From Sphaerotilus uruguayifluvii (GTDB lineage: Bacteria; Pseudomonadota; Gammaproteobacteria; Burkholderiales; Burkholderiaceae_C): a stretch of 64,000 nucleotides of DNA. The notes beneath the pieces were generated by a model. The model had not been told where the DNA came from, made no database searches, and worked only from the letters and a program-made list of their open reading frames with translations. Below are positions 7,835-16,717 of the stretch, one piece after another (position 1 is the first letter of the stretch; each line of letters starts with the position of its first letter). A program made the position numbers and the translations under genes. Where the stretch lies: assembly GCF_013294065.1 (NCBI RefSeq), contig NZ_JABSNM010000001.1, forward strand, positions 139,925 through 203,924, in the 5' to 3' direction.

Positions 7835-9666
7835 TCGTCGCGCGGCGCCGGCGGATCGTCGCTCCAGCGCTCCGGGCGCGCGGCACGCTCGGCGCGCTCC
7901 TGGGCGAAGAGCTCCTCGAGCTGGCGCCGGCCCTGGCGCGACATCGACACCAGCGTCTTCTCGTCGCGGTGGTGCGGCCAGAGCTGCTCGAGCTGGGCGA
8001 TCGAGTGGCGCCGGAAGCGCATCGCCTGCTCGCGCGCATGGGCCGGGTGCCAGCCGAGCTGCTCGAGCACGCCGCGGGCGCTCATCAGCGAGGCGTCCAG
8101 CGTCTCGCGCTCGATCAGCGTCACGCCGCGGTCGCGCAGCGCGAACCAGTGCCGCACGTTGCGCGCCCGCGCCACCAGCACCAGATGCGGGAAATGCTCG
8201 CGCGCCAGGTCGACCAGCTTCAGGCTCTGGTCGACATCGTCGATCGCCACCACCAGCACCTTCGCGGTGGCCGCGCCGGCGGTGCGCAGCAGGTCCAGCC
8301 GGGTCGCGTCGCCGTAGTGCACGCGAAAGCCGAAGCCCCGCAGCGCCTCGACCTGCTCGGCATCGTGGTCGAGCACCGTCGGCGCGATGCCGTTGGCGTT
8401 GAGCATGCGCCCGACGATCTGCCCGTAGCGGCCGAAGCCGGCGATGATGACCGGCGCGCTCTGCGGCTCCGACAGCGCATGCGGCGAGGTCACCGGCCCG
8501 ACGCGGGCGGCGCGGCGGCGCTCGCGCCGGTCCAGCGCCACCAGCAGCAGCGGCGTGACCAGCATCGACAGCGCGACCGTGCCGATCAGCACCGAGGTCT
8601 GCGCGTCGTCGATCACGTGCAGGTCCGAGGCCTGCTGGAAGACCACGAAGGCGAACTCGCCGCCCTGCGCCAGCAGCAGCGTGAACACCGGCCGCTCCGG
8701 CGCCGGCACGTCGGCGCGGCGCGCCAGCATCAGCAGCACCAGCGCCTTGATCGCCAGGAAGCCCGCCAGCAGCCCGGCCACCAGCAGCGCATGCGCGGCG
8801 ATGACGTGGAAGTCGATCGACATGCCCACGGCCATGAAGAACAGCCCGAGCAGCAGGCCCTTGAAGGGCTCCAGATCGGTCTCGAGCTCGCGCCGGTACT
8901 CGCTCTCGGCCAGCAGCACGCCGCCGAGAAAGGCGCCCAGCGCCATCGACAGGTCGACCGCGTGCATCAGGCTGGCCAGCGCGACCACCAGCGCCAGCGC
9001 CGCGGCGGTGAAGATCTCCGGCGAGCCGCTGCGCGCGATCCAGCGCAGCGCGTGGCGCAGCAGCAGCCGGCCGGCCAGGATGATGCCGGCGACCACCGCC
9101 AGCGCGCGCAGCGCCTCGCCCCAGTGGTTGCCGGCGGCCTGCACCCGCGGCGCCAGCAGCGGGATCAGCGCCAGGATCGGGATCGCCGCGACGTCCTGGA
9201 ACAGCAGGATCGCGAAGGCCGCCTGGCCGCCGGAGGTCGACATCAGGTTGCGCTCCTGCATGACCTGCAGCGACACCGCGGTCGACGACAGCGCCAGCCC
9301 CAGGCCGGCGACCAGCGGCAGCGGCCAGGGCACGCCGCCGGCCTGCGCCACCAGGCCCAGCGCCAGCGCGCAGCCCAGCAGCTGCACGCTGCCCCAGCCG
9401 AAGATCGCCCGGCGCATCGACCACAGCCGCGGCGGCTCCAGCTCCAGTCCGATCAGGAACATCATCAGCACGACGCCGAACTCGGCGATGTTCATGATCG
9501 CGTCCGGGTCGCGCACCAGCCGCAGCCCGAAGGGGCCGATCAGCATGCCCGCGGCCAGGTAGCCGATGATCGTGCCCAGGCCGAACTTGCGCGCCAGCGG
9601 CACCACCGCGATCGCGGCGACCAGATAGACCAGCGTCGCCTGCAGCCAGTGGCTCTCGTGGGGCAT
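7831..9666 (-). CDS. Kef-type monovalent cation:proton antiporter (CPA2) with TrkA-N domain
   Basis: 611 residues: about twelve membrane segments in residues 1-390 (CPA2 exchanger; GYLAAGMLIGPFGL near 34 and the GLALSSTAVSLQ segment), then an NAD-binding RCK/TrkA-N domain from about 408 (IIAGFGRYGQIVGR, LDHDAEQVEAL, YGDATRLDLL). Kef systems release K+ in exchange for H+ to acidify the cytoplasm during electrophile stress and are gated through the RCK domain by glutathione adducts. The flavodoxin-like gene 4 nt upstream in the same operon is the expected ancillary subunit. The C-terminal tail of about 85 residues is charged and probably cytoplasmic. Confidence 0.94.
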   Translation of the reverse strand: MPHESHWLQATLVYLVAAIAVVPLARKFGLGTIIGYLAAGMLIGPFGLRLVRDPDAIMNIAEFGVVLMMFLIGLELEPPRLWSMRRAIFGWGSVQLLGCALALGLVAQAGGVPWPLPLVAGLGLALSSTAVSLQVMQERNLMSTSGGQAAFAILLFQDVAAIPILALIPLLAPRVQAAGNHWGEALRALAVVAGIILAGRLLLRHALRWIARSGSPEIFTAAALALVVALASLMHAVDLSMALGAFLGGVLLAESEYRRELETDLEPFKGLLLGLFFMAVGMSIDFHVIAAHALLVAGLLAGFLAIKALVLLMLARRADVPAPERPVFTLLLAQGGEFAFVVFQQASDLHVIDDAQTSVLIGTVALSMLVTPLLLVALDRRERRRAARVGPVTSPHALSEPQSAPVIIAGFGRYGQIVGRMLNANGIAPTVLDHDAEQVEALRGFGFRVHYGDATRLDLLRTAGAATAKVLVVAIDDVDQSLKLVDLAREHFPHLVLVARARNVRHWFALRDRGVTLIERETLDASLMSARGVLEQLGWHPAHAREQAMRFRRHSIAQLEQLWPHHRDEKTLVSMSRQGRRQLEELFAQERAERAARPERWSDDPPAPRDD

Positions 9667-9670
9667 CGGA

Positions 9671-10222
9671 TCAGTCTCCTCGGGGGCCGGCGGGCACCGG
9701 CGCGGTCAGGCGGTGGACGAACTCGCGCGCATGCACCGCCAGCGCCGCGTCGTCGATCGACGCGGCGCCGTGCAGCACCATCGGCGCACGCCAGCGCATG
9801 CCGCACAGCGCGGCGACGCGCTCGTAGGGGCGCAGGAAGTCGGCGAAGTCATGGCCGTGGCGTCCGCCGGGGCGGTAGTCGCGCGCATGGCCGCCGGTCG
9901 ACAGCACCGGCCAGAGCTCCTTGCCCTGCAGCGCGCGCCCGCCGCGCCCATGCGCCCAGCCCGGCAGCAGCACCTCGTCGAGCCAGAGCTTCATCAGCGC
10001 CGGCATCGAGTACCACTGCACCGGATGCAGCCAGACCAGCCGCGCGGCGGCCTCGACCGCGCGCTGCTCGGCCTCGACGTCGATGACATAGTCCGGCCAC
10101 AGCGCGTAGAGATCGCGCACCTCGACCTCGGGCCGGGCGCGCGCCTCCTGCGCCAGCCGGCGGCAGATGCGCGAGTGGCGCAGCTCGGGATGGGCGAGCA
10201 GGACGAGGATCGGGGCGGACAT
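9671..10222 (-). CDS. KefF/KefG-like NAD(P)H oxidoreductase (antiporter ancillary protein)
   Basis: 183 residues with the flavodoxin-like fold of the KefF/KefG/MdaB group: VLLAHPELRHSRI at the N-terminus, the HPVQWYSMPALMKLW segment near 85, and STGGHARDY near 120 (FMN-binding loop). In E. coli such partners are needed for full Kef activity and reduce quinones. Its position 4 nt before the antiporter supports that role. It is downstream of the nuclease gene on the same strand with a 12-nt gap, so the three may share a transcript. Confidence 0.9.
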   Translation of the reverse strand: MSAPILVLLAHPELRHSRICRRLAQEARARPEVEVRDLYALWPDYVIDVEAEQRAVEAAARLVWLHPVQWYSMPALMKLWLDEVLLPGWAHGRGGRALQGKELWPVLSTGGHARDYRPGGRHGHDFADFLRPYERVAALCGMRWRAPMVLHGAASIDDAALAVHAREFVHRLTAPVPAGPRGD

Positions 10223-10234
10223 CGGCCGGCCCGT

Positions 10235-11044
10235 TCAGTCGAGGCTGCAGCCCGCCGGCAGCGGCCAGCTCGCCTGCGGCTTCATCGCCTTGAGCGCGGC
10301 CGACGCGCTGATGCGGACCTGGTCCGCGCCCAGGCGCCGCTCCAGCTCGGCGATGCTGACGATGTAGCCGTCGAGCGGCCCCAGTCCGGCAGTGTTGGGG
10401 ATCAGCCAGGCGATCGCCTTCTGCGCGCCGGTGGCCGGATCGGTGGTGATCAGCGCCTTCCACAGGTATTCGGGCGTGCGGATGCCGTGGCTGGACAGGA
10501 AATAGTCGTTCGAGGGATCGCTGTAGACCACGCCGCCGTAGACCTGCACCGGCGCGATGTCGCGGTAGCACTCGGCCACGGTCTCGGCGTCGAGCCAGAT
10601 GCCGCGGTTGAAGCTCGACACCTGCGGCACGATGTTGCTCATGAAGTTGGCGCGGCGGATGTAGGTGGCGTCGTAGTCCATGTGATTGGACATCACCAGG
10701 TGGCCGCGGTCGTAGCCGGCATGCACGCTCTCGTAGCTGGCTGTGCTGGTCTGCTGCAGGCAGCCCGCCGGCAGCATCGTGTCCAGCGTGAAGGACGCCG
10801 GCCGCGCGACGCTGCCGTTGTCGGCCTGCAGCGTGTAGCGGTAGTGCAGCGCGGTGCGGTCGGTGCAGTCGTAGATCAGCCGGTAGCCGCCGTAGTCCTG
10901 GTCGATGATCCAGTGGCCGGTCGTGTCGTCGGTGGCGATGGGGCTCTCGGCCTCGGTGCCGTCGCCGCCGCCGCAGGCGGCCATCACGATCGCGGCCAGC
11001 GCGGCCAGGCCGGCGCGCAGCAGGCGCATCGGAACAGGAGTCAT
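10235..11044 (-). CDS. DNA/RNA non-specific endonuclease (NUC1 family), lipoprotein
   Basis: 269 residues. A lipoprotein signal (MRLLRAGLAALAAIVMAAC, lipobox MAAC) precedes a NUC1 domain: YDRGHLVMSNHMDY with the catalytic DRGH His, then RRANFMSNIVPQ and FNRGIW (Asn for Mg binding). It is predicted to sit in the periplasm or outer membrane and degrade nucleic acid for nutrient use or defence. ATG at 11044 is preferred over the TTG six bases upstream because GGGGAT lies about 7 nt before it. An internal EYLWKALI segment is typical of the family. Confidence 0.9.
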   Translation of the reverse strand: MTPVPMRLLRAGLAALAAIVMAACGGGDGTEAESPIATDDTTGHWIIDQDYGGYRLIYDCTDRTALHYRYTLQADNGSVARPASFTLDTMLPAGCLQQTSTASYESVHAGYDRGHLVMSNHMDYDATYIRRANFMSNIVPQVSSFNRGIWLDAETVAECYRDIAPVQVYGGVVYSDPSNDYFLSSHGIRTPEYLWKALITTDPATGAQKAIAWLIPNTAGLGPLDGYIVSIAELERRLGADQVRISASAALKAMKPQASWPLPAGCSLD

Positions 11045-11134
11045 GTGCAAATCCCCGGGCTTGATGTCGTGTGAAGAACGGTCAAGCCGGAATTAGACCG
11101 CAGTGGCCGGCCTCGGGCCGCCCCGAGGGCCACC

Positions 11135-11572
11135 TCAGGGACCGCTGCCGGAGCGGCAGTCGGCGGTCTGGCCGTAGGCGACCCGCCCGCCGGCGCCGGC
11201 GCAGCGGTGCACCGGCACCGGTGGCGGGGTGGTCGCTGCGGCCGGCACCTCGGCGGGCGCCGGCTCCGGCGAGGGCGGCCGCGCCCCTGGCTGCAGCGGG
11301 CCTGCGGCCGCGGGATCGGCGGCCTCGACGACCGGACGGACGGCGCGGGTGACGCTGCGCCCCTGCAGCAGCGGCCACCAGCGCTCGCTGCGCCAGGCCA
11401 GCAGCGCGACGACGGCCAGGCCCAGCACCGCCGCGGTCCGCCGTCCGGGCAGGAACCACGGCCGCGAACGCCAGACCGGCCGGTAGCCCTGGGACACCGG
11501 GTAATGCCGCCCGCGGCGTCCGGGCAAAGGCAGGTCCGGCGGGTCGGGAGGAGGCACGGCGGCAGGGCTCAT
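11135..11572 (-). CDS. Small single-pass membrane protein with DUF4124-like tail
   Basis: 145 residues; function unknown. The N-terminus is Pro-rich and cytoplasmic, then one membrane segment (AAVLGLAVVALLAW near 47-60), then a Pro/Ala-rich stretch and a short C-terminal module VHRCAGAGGRVAYGQ...C that resembles the first strand pair of DUF4124 (YRC..xxGxVxYsdxPC). The single ATG at 11572 starts the hydrophilic lead. It stands between the nuclease and DUF2520 genes, all on the minus strand. Confidence 0.6.
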   Translation of the reverse strand: MSPAAVPPPDPPDLPLPGRRGRHYPVSQGYRPVWRSRPWFLPGRRTAAVLGLAVVALLAWRSERWWPLLQGRSVTRAVRPVVEAADPAAAGPLQPGARPPSPEPAPAEVPAAATTPPPVPVHRCAGAGGRVAYGQTADCRSGSGP

Positions 11573-11664
11573 GGCGTCACGTCTCGAGAAGCGCTGACGG
11601 GAGAGATGGTGCCACCGTCCGCGCCGCAGCGGAACCACGATGCGGATCGCGGCGGCGCCGGGCC

Positions 11665-12561
11665 TCAGGGCCCGATCCGGTCGTTCAGGCGCGCGGCGGC
11701 CGCCTCGTCGAGCCGGCCCGCGGCCTGCGCCAGCGCGACCTGCGGACGCGCCAGCCCGCGGTAGAACGCCGCCTCGGGTGCCCCGATCGCCTCGAGCGCG
11801 GCCAGGTGCGCGGCGACGACGCCCGCATCGCCGCGCGCGATCGGCCCCGACACCGTCCCCGCCAGGCCCCGGCCCTCGACGGCATCGAGCGTGCCGCGCG
11901 CCAGCGGCAGCAGCGCCGCCAGCGCATCGGACTCGTCGACGCCGAAGGTTTTCCACAGGCCGGCCGCCTGCGCCAGCACCGGCAGCAGGAAGCTCGCCGC
12001 ATAGCCGGCCGCGACGTGATAGCGCACCCGCATGCCCGGCGGCAGCACGATCGGACGCAGGCCGAGCCGCGCGGCGAGCCGGTGCAGCACCCGCGCGAGC
12101 TCGCCGTCGGCCTCGATCGCCGCGGTGCTGCCGCGCAGCCGCTCGGCCGCCTGCACCGGATCCGAGAAGATCTGCAGCGGATGCAGCCCGCCGGTGGCCG
12201 CGCCCGCTTCGGCCGCGGCAGCCAGCGCCGCCACCTCGGTGGCGCCGCTGCAGTGCACCACCTGGTGGTCGGGCCGCCAGCGCAGCGCCCGGGCGGTCGG
12301 CGCGATCGCGTCGTCCGGCACGGTCAGCAGCACCAGCACCGCACGGTCCGCCGCCGCCTGTGGAGAACAGGGCTGTGGACAACTTTCGGGCCAGCCCGCG
12401 CCGAGCGCCTCGCGCCGGCTGCCGACGGCCGCGACGGCGATGCCGGCCCGCGCCAGCGCGATCGCCAGCGCCTGCGCGACCCGCCCGGCACCGACCAGCG
12501 CGATCGGCGGCAGCGCGTCCGGGGCTGTGGACAAGTCGGGGGAAGAGTGGCTTGCATTCAT
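11665..12561 (-). CDS. Rossmann-fold protein with DUF2520 domain
   Basis: 298 residues. An N-terminal NAD(P)-binding fold (PIALVGAGRVAQALAIALA, about residues 18-40) is followed by the DUF2520 helical domain (HPLQIF near 150, YHVAAGYAASFL near 200), an arrangement resembling ketopantoate/6-phosphogluconate dehydrogenases. The substrate is not known. The start at 12561 leaves 25 nt to the divergent pyrophosphohydrolase start. Three repeat copies (11949, 12374, 12526) fall inside the gene. Confidence 0.85.
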   Translation of the reverse strand: MNASHSSPDLSTAPDALPPIALVGAGRVAQALAIALARAGIAVAAVGSRREALGAGWPESCPQPCSPQAAADRAVLVLLTVPDDAIAPTARALRWRPDHQVVHCSGATEVAALAAAAEAGAATGGLHPLQIFSDPVQAAERLRGSTAAIEADGELARVLHRLAARLGLRPIVLPPGMRVRYHVAAGYAASFLLPVLAQAAGLWKTFGVDESDALAALLPLARGTLDAVEGRGLAGTVSGPIARGDAGVVAAHLAALEAIGAPEAAFYRGLARPQVALAQAAGRLDEAAAARLNDRIGP

Positions 12562-13100
12562 GTCCGCATCATGCACACTGGACCGCATGGATATCCACAG
12601 CCTGCAATCCCGCCTGCGCGCCTTCTCGGCCGAACGCGGCTGGGACCCCTACCAGACGCCGAAGAACCTCGCGATGGCGATGGTCGTCGAGGCCGGCGAG
12701 CTGGTCGAGATCTTCCAGTGGATGACGCCGGAGCAGTCCAGCCAGGTCGGCGCCGATCCGGCGGTGCGCCAGCACATCGGCGAGGAGATCTCCGACGTGC
12801 TGGTCTACCTGCTGCAGATCGCCGACCGCTGCGGCATCGACCTGGAGGCGGCGGTCGAGCGCAAGATCGCGCTGAACGCGCGCAAGTACCCGGTCCCGCC
12901 CCCGACCGCACCGCGATGAGCGACCCCGCGCTGCTGCCGGCGATCGTCGACGGGCACGACGCCCGGGCGCCGGCCCGACTTGTCCACAGCCTGCGCCACA
13001 CCGGCTTCGCGGTGCTGACGCATCACCCGCTCGATGTCGCGCTGCTGCAGGCCGCCCATGCCGAATGGGACGCCTTCCTGGGCTCGCCGGCTGTGGACAA
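11949..13100. repeat. Cluster of DnaA-box-like 9-mers
   Basis: TTTTCCACA at 11949-11957; TGTGGACAA at 12374-12382, 12526-12534 and 13092-13100; TTGTCCACA at 12980-12988. The copies at 12526 and 12980 share the longer core TGTGGACAAGTCGGG, also found at 16640. A one-mismatch copy TGTGGAGAA is at 12359. They lie within three consecutive coding genes. Confidence 0.75.
12587..12919 (+). CDS. MazG-like nucleotide pyrophosphohydrolase
   Basis: 110 residues, the size of single-domain MazG/RS21-C6-like enzymes. The metal-binding pattern is visible: EAGELVE near residues 35-41 and EEISDVLVYL near 66-75 (ExxE plus ExxD). The family hydrolyses (d)NTPs to monophosphates and PPi, often as house-cleaning of abnormal nucleotides. 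It is coupled to the oxygenase gene by an ATGA overlap. Confidence 0.92.
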   Translation: MDIHSLQSRLRAFSAERGWDPYQTPKNLAMAMVVEAGELVEIFQWMTPEQSSQVGADPAVRQHIGEEISDVLVYLLQIADRCGIDLEAAVERKIALNARKYPVPPPTAPR

Positions 13101-13770
13101 CTATCCCTTCGATCCGGTCCTGCAGGACGGCCACGTCGGGCCGGAGCGCTCCGAGACCGCACGCGGCCATGCGCAGCGGGACCTGAAGGCCTTCTTCCAC
13201 CACTATCCGGACGGACGTTATCCCCAGGAGGTGAGCGATGCGGCGCTGCGCTGCCGGGCACAGGCCGAGGCGCTGGCGGTGCAGCTGCTCGGCTGGGTGC
13301 AGCAGGAACTGCCCGAGGCGGTGCGCGCACAGCTGTCCGAGCCGCTGCCCGACATGATCGCCGGCAGCCGCCGCACGCTGCTGCGCATCCTGCGCTATCC
13401 GCCGCTGCGGGGCGACGAGCCCGCCGGCGCGCTGCGCGCGGCCGCGCACGAGGACATCAACCTGCTGACGGTGCTGCCGGCGGCGACCGCGCCGGGCCTG
13501 GAGGTGCTGGGCCGCGACGGCCGCTGGCGCCCGGTGCCCTGCGATCCCGGCATGCTGGTCATCAACACCGGCGACATGCTGCAGGAAGCCACCGGCGGCT
13601 GGCTGCCCTCGACGACGCACCGCGTCGTCAACCCGCAGGGCGACGCGGCCCGGCGTCCGCGCGTCTCGATGCCGCTGTTCCTGCATCCGCGTGCCGAGGT
13701 GCGGCTGTCGGCGCGCCACACCGCCGGCAGCTACCTCGAGGAGCGGCTGCGCGAGCTCGGCCTGAAGTGA
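12916..13770 (+). CDS. Isopenicillin N synthase-like 2-oxoglutarate/Fe(II) oxygenase
   Basis: 284 residues. The iron facial triad is evident: HED (His178, Asp180) and THR (His235), with RVS (Arg249, Ser251) for the co-substrate carboxylate. Plant-type and bacterial IPNS-like proteins oxidise small molecules; the substrate here is unknown. The start overlaps the pyrophosphohydrolase stop (ATGA at 12916). Two 9-mer repeats (12980, 13092) lie near the N-terminal quarter, encoding parts of RLVHS and AVDNY. Confidence 0.9.
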   Translation: MSDPALLPAIVDGHDARAPARLVHSLRHTGFAVLTHHPLDVALLQAAHAEWDAFLGSPAVDNYPFDPVLQDGHVGPERSETARGHAQRDLKAFFHHYPDGRYPQEVSDAALRCRAQAEALAVQLLGWVQQELPEAVRAQLSEPLPDMIAGSRRTLLRILRYPPLRGDEPAGALRAAAHEDINLLTVLPAATAPGLEVLGRDGRWRPVPCDPGMLVINTGDMLQEATGGWLPSTTHRVVNPQGDAARRPRVSMPLFLHPRAEVRLSARHTAGSYLEERLRELGLK

Positions 13771-13789
13771 TCCCCCGGCCCGAGCCGCC

Positions 13790-16468
13790 TCACAGCGCCT
13801 TCACGACCAGCTTGAAGTCCGGATCCTCGGGGAAAGAGCGCACCGCGTAGCCCAGGCCGCGCATCAGGCGCAGCATGTTCGGGTTGTTCGCCAGCACCAG
13901 GCCCTCGATGTGGGCCAGCCCCTTGTCGCGCGCGAAGTCGGCGATCGACAGCATCAGCCGCGAGCCCAGGCCCTGGCCCTTGTAGTCGTCCGACACCACC
14001 AGCGAGAACTCGCAGGTCGTCTGGTCCGGGTTGGTGATGTAGCGCGACACGCCGATGATCTTCTCGGTCTCGACGAACTCGCCGTCCTCGCCCAGCACGC
14101 GGTCGGTGTGCACCGCCACCAGCGCCATCTCGCGGTCGTAGTCGATCAGCGTGTAGCGCGCCAGCATGCGCGCGGGCAGCTCGTGCATCGCGCTGGCGAA
14201 GCGGAAGTAGCGGCTCTCCTCCGACAGGCTGCGGGTGAAGGCCTGCAGCATGTCGGCGTCGTCCGGGCGGATCGGCCGGATGGTGTAGAGGTCGCCGCCC
14301 TTCATCGGCCATTCGCGCTCGTAGCGGCTCGGATAGGGCAGGATCGCCAGGTGCTGGTAGTCGCGCGCGGTCGGACCGGCGTGGTCGATGACGATGCGCG
14401 CATCCACCGCGACCGCGCCGCTCTCGTCGACGATGATCGGGTTGATGTCCATCTCGCGCAGCTGCGGCAGCTCGCAGACCATCTCGGACACGCGCAGCAG
14501 GATCTGCTCGACCGCCTCGAGGTCGACCGCGGGCGACCCGCGCCACTCGCCCAGCATCGTGGCGATGCGGGCGCGCTCGATCAGCCGGCGCGCCAGGAAC
14601 TGGTTCAGCGGCGGCAGCTCCATCGCGCGGTCGGCGATCAGCTCGATCATCGTGCCGCCGGCGCCGAAGGTGATGACCGGGCCGAAGGGATCGTCGGTGG
14701 TCAGGCCGATGAAGATCTCGCGCCCGCGCCGCTTGGCCGCCATCGGCTGGATGGTCACGCCGTTGATGCGCGCCTTGGGCTGAACCCGGCGCACCGCGGC
14801 GAGCATGTCGTTGAAGACATCGCGCACCTGCGCGGCCGTGCTGACGTTCAGCGCCACGCCCTGCACGTCGGACTTGTGGCTGATGTCGGGCGAATCGATC
14901 TTCAGCGCCACCGGGTAGCCGAGCTGGCTGGCGATCAGCATTGCCTCGCCGGCGGTGCGCGCCAGCATGGTGCGCGTGACCGGGATGTGATAGGCCGCCA
15001 GCAGCGCCTTCGACTCCATCTCGGTGAGCACCTTGCGCCGCTCGGCCAGCACGCTCTCGATCAGCAGCCGCGCGCCTTCGGTGTCGGGCGTGGCCAGCTG
15101 CGACAGCGGCGGCGGCGTCTGCTGCAGCAGCTGCTGGTTCTGGTAGAAGTTCGCGACGTTGGCGAAGGCGTCCACCGCCGCCTCCGGCGTGCGGAAGGTC
15201 GGGATCAGCGCGCTGTTGAGCTTGATGCGCGCGTCGCGCACCCGCTCGTCGCCCATCCAGCAGGTCAGCACCGGCTTGGCCATGTGGTGGATGTGGTCGC
15301 AGACGACCTGCGCCACCCCGTCCGGATCGCTGTCGAGCTTGGGGCTGTAGATCACCAGCACGCCGTGGACCGAGCGGTCCTTCGCGCAGGCCTGCAGCGC
15401 GGCCTTGAACTGCGCCGGCGTGGCTTCCTCGCCGAGGTCGATGATCGAGTCGAGCGTGGCATGGGGCGCCAGGTTCGCGGCCAGCTCGGTGCGGCTGGTG
15501 TCGACCAGGTGCGCGACGTCCAGCCCCATCTCGTTGGCCCGGTCGGCCGCCAGCACCGCCGGCCCGCCGCCGTTGGTGATGATCGCCAGCCCCTTGCCGA
15601 CCGGCTTGTAGCGCGAGGCCAGGCACTTCGCGGCCGAGAACAGCTGCGTGAACGAGCGCACCCGCACCACGCCGGCGCGGCGCAGCGCCGCCTCGAAGAC
15701 GTCGTCGGAGCCGACGATCGCGGCCGAGTGCGTCAGCGCGGCGGTCGAGCCGGCCGGCTGGCGGCCGGCCTTCATCACGACGACCGGCTTGGCGAACGCG
15801 GCCGCGCGCAGCGCGCTCATGAAGCGCCGGGCGTCATGGATGCCTTCCATGTAGACCAGGATGCTCTGCGTGGCCGCGTCGTTGGCCAGGAAGTCCAGCA
15901 CCTGCGGCAGGTCGACGGCGGTGTTTGCGCCCAGCGAGACGACGGTGGAGAAGCCCACCGCGTTGCGCGCGGCCCAGTCGAGAATGGACGCGGTCAGCGC
16001 GCCCGACTGGCACACCAGCCCGAGCGGCCCCGGCGCGGCGAGCCGGCCGGCGACGCTGGCGTTGAGCTTGAGCAGCGGGCGCTGGAAGCCCAGCGAGTTC
16101 GGCCCGAGCAGGTGCATGCCGTGGCGGCGCGCGATGTCGTGCAGCTCGCGGCACTGGCTGCTCGGCAGCCCTGTGGACAACACCAGCGCGGCGCGGCAGC
16201 GGATGCGCCCGGCGATCTCGACCGCCGCGGCGATGCGCTCGTGCGGCAGCGCGATGACGGCCAGGTCCGCCCGCGAGTGCGCCAGATCCGACAGCGTGCC
16301 GGTCATGTCGACGTCGAGGAAGTTCAGCGAGCCGCCGAACCCGCCGGCGCGCAGCTCCGCGAGCATCGTGCGTGTCAGTGCGGGAGCCTCTTCGAGGTGA
16401 TCGGGATGGCCGGCGAAGACGACGATGGACTTCGGGGCGAACAGGGGGGTGAGGAAGTGATGGTCCAC
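13790..16468 (-). CDS. PatZ-like protein: NDP-forming acyl-CoA synthetase fused to GNAT acetyltransferase
   Basis: 892 residues, close to the length of E. coli PatZ. Parts: CoA-binding fold (about 1-130), succinyl-CoA ligase-like region (about 145-460), ATP-grasp (about 480-700), and a GNAT domain (about 725-892, with acetyl-CoA loop DDYKGQGLGSR near 827). PatZ/Pat acetylates Lys on acetyl-CoA synthetase and other proteins. In this copy the position of the phospho-His of ADP-forming synthetases appears occupied (THSAA, His247), see findings. The start is GTG at 16468 with no clear ribosome-binding site. A 9-mer repeat lies at 16172. Confidence 0.92.
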   Translation of the reverse strand: MDHHFLTPLFAPKSIVVFAGHPDHLEEAPALTRTMLAELRAGGFGGSLNFLDVDMTGTLSDLAHSRADLAVIALPHERIAAAVEIAGRIRCRAALVLSTGLPSSQCRELHDIARRHGMHLLGPNSLGFQRPLLKLNASVAGRLAAPGPLGLVCQSGALTASILDWAARNAVGFSTVVSLGANTAVDLPQVLDFLANDAATQSILVYMEGIHDARRFMSALRAAAFAKPVVVMKAGRQPAGSTAALTHSAAIVGSDDVFEAALRRAGVVRVRSFTQLFSAAKCLASRYKPVGKGLAIITNGGGPAVLAADRANEMGLDVAHLVDTSRTELAANLAPHATLDSIIDLGEEATPAQFKAALQACAKDRSVHGVLVIYSPKLDSDPDGVAQVVCDHIHHMAKPVLTCWMGDERVRDARIKLNSALIPTFRTPEAAVDAFANVANFYQNQQLLQQTPPPLSQLATPDTEGARLLIESVLAERRKVLTEMESKALLAAYHIPVTRTMLARTAGEAMLIASQLGYPVALKIDSPDISHKSDVQGVALNVSTAAQVRDVFNDMLAAVRRVQPKARINGVTIQPMAAKRRGREIFIGLTTDDPFGPVITFGAGGTMIELIADRAMELPPLNQFLARRLIERARIATMLGEWRGSPAVDLEAVEQILLRVSEMVCELPQLREMDINPIIVDESGAVAVDARIVIDHAGPTARDYQHLAILPYPSRYEREWPMKGGDLYTIRPIRPDDADMLQAFTRSLSEESRYFRFASAMHELPARMLARYTLIDYDREMALVAVHTDRVLGEDGEFVETEKIIGVSRYITNPDQTTCEFSLVVSDDYKGQGLGSRLMLSIADFARDKGLAHIEGLVLANNPNMLRLMRGLGYAVRSFPEDPDFKLVVKAL

Positions 16469-16615
16469 GGGACGGCGTGCGTGGTGACGGGGTCAGCTCG
16501 CAGCATACGGCAGGCCCCTTGCCGAAACCGTGCCTGCGCCCGGACATTTGCGCTGGGACAAGCGGCAGGCGCCAGAGAAGTCTCGCGCCGGCGCTTCGTC
16601 TTCAAGACGACGCAG

Positions 16616-16655
16616 CCCCGACCTGTCCACAACAGGCGCTGTGGACAAGTCGGGG
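16616..16655. repeat. Near-perfect inverted repeat built from two 9-mer repeat units
   Basis: Arms 16616-16631 (CCCCGACCTGTCCACA) and 16640-16655 (TGTGGACAAGTCGGGG) match over 15 of 16 pairs around an 8-nt loop. The right arm is identical to the 16-mer at 12526-12541. It lies in the 249-nt gap between the PatZ-like gene start and the binding-protein gene stop. Confidence 0.75.
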
Positions 16656-16670
16656 CCGCAGGGTGCGTCG

Positions 16671-16706
16671 GACGCCATGGATCGCGGTGACCCGCGATCC
16701 GGCGTC
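16671..16706 (-). terminator. Strong hairpin downstream of the binding-protein gene
   Basis: GACGCC and GGCGTC form an outer 6-bp stem and GGATCGCGG/CCGCGATCC an inner 9-bp stem around TGAC, with a two-base bulge (AT). It begins 11 nt past the stop codon of the ABC binding-protein gene. No U-tract follows, so it may protect the mRNA 3' end rather than terminate transcription alone. Confidence 0.5.
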
Positions 16707-16717
16707 AGGGACCCGCC

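Noticed and set aside
13910-16690. 926-codon + strand frame opposite the PatZ-like gene
   Set aside because: Low-complexity Arg/His/Gln composition and perfect antisense position to a well-supported 892-residue protein.
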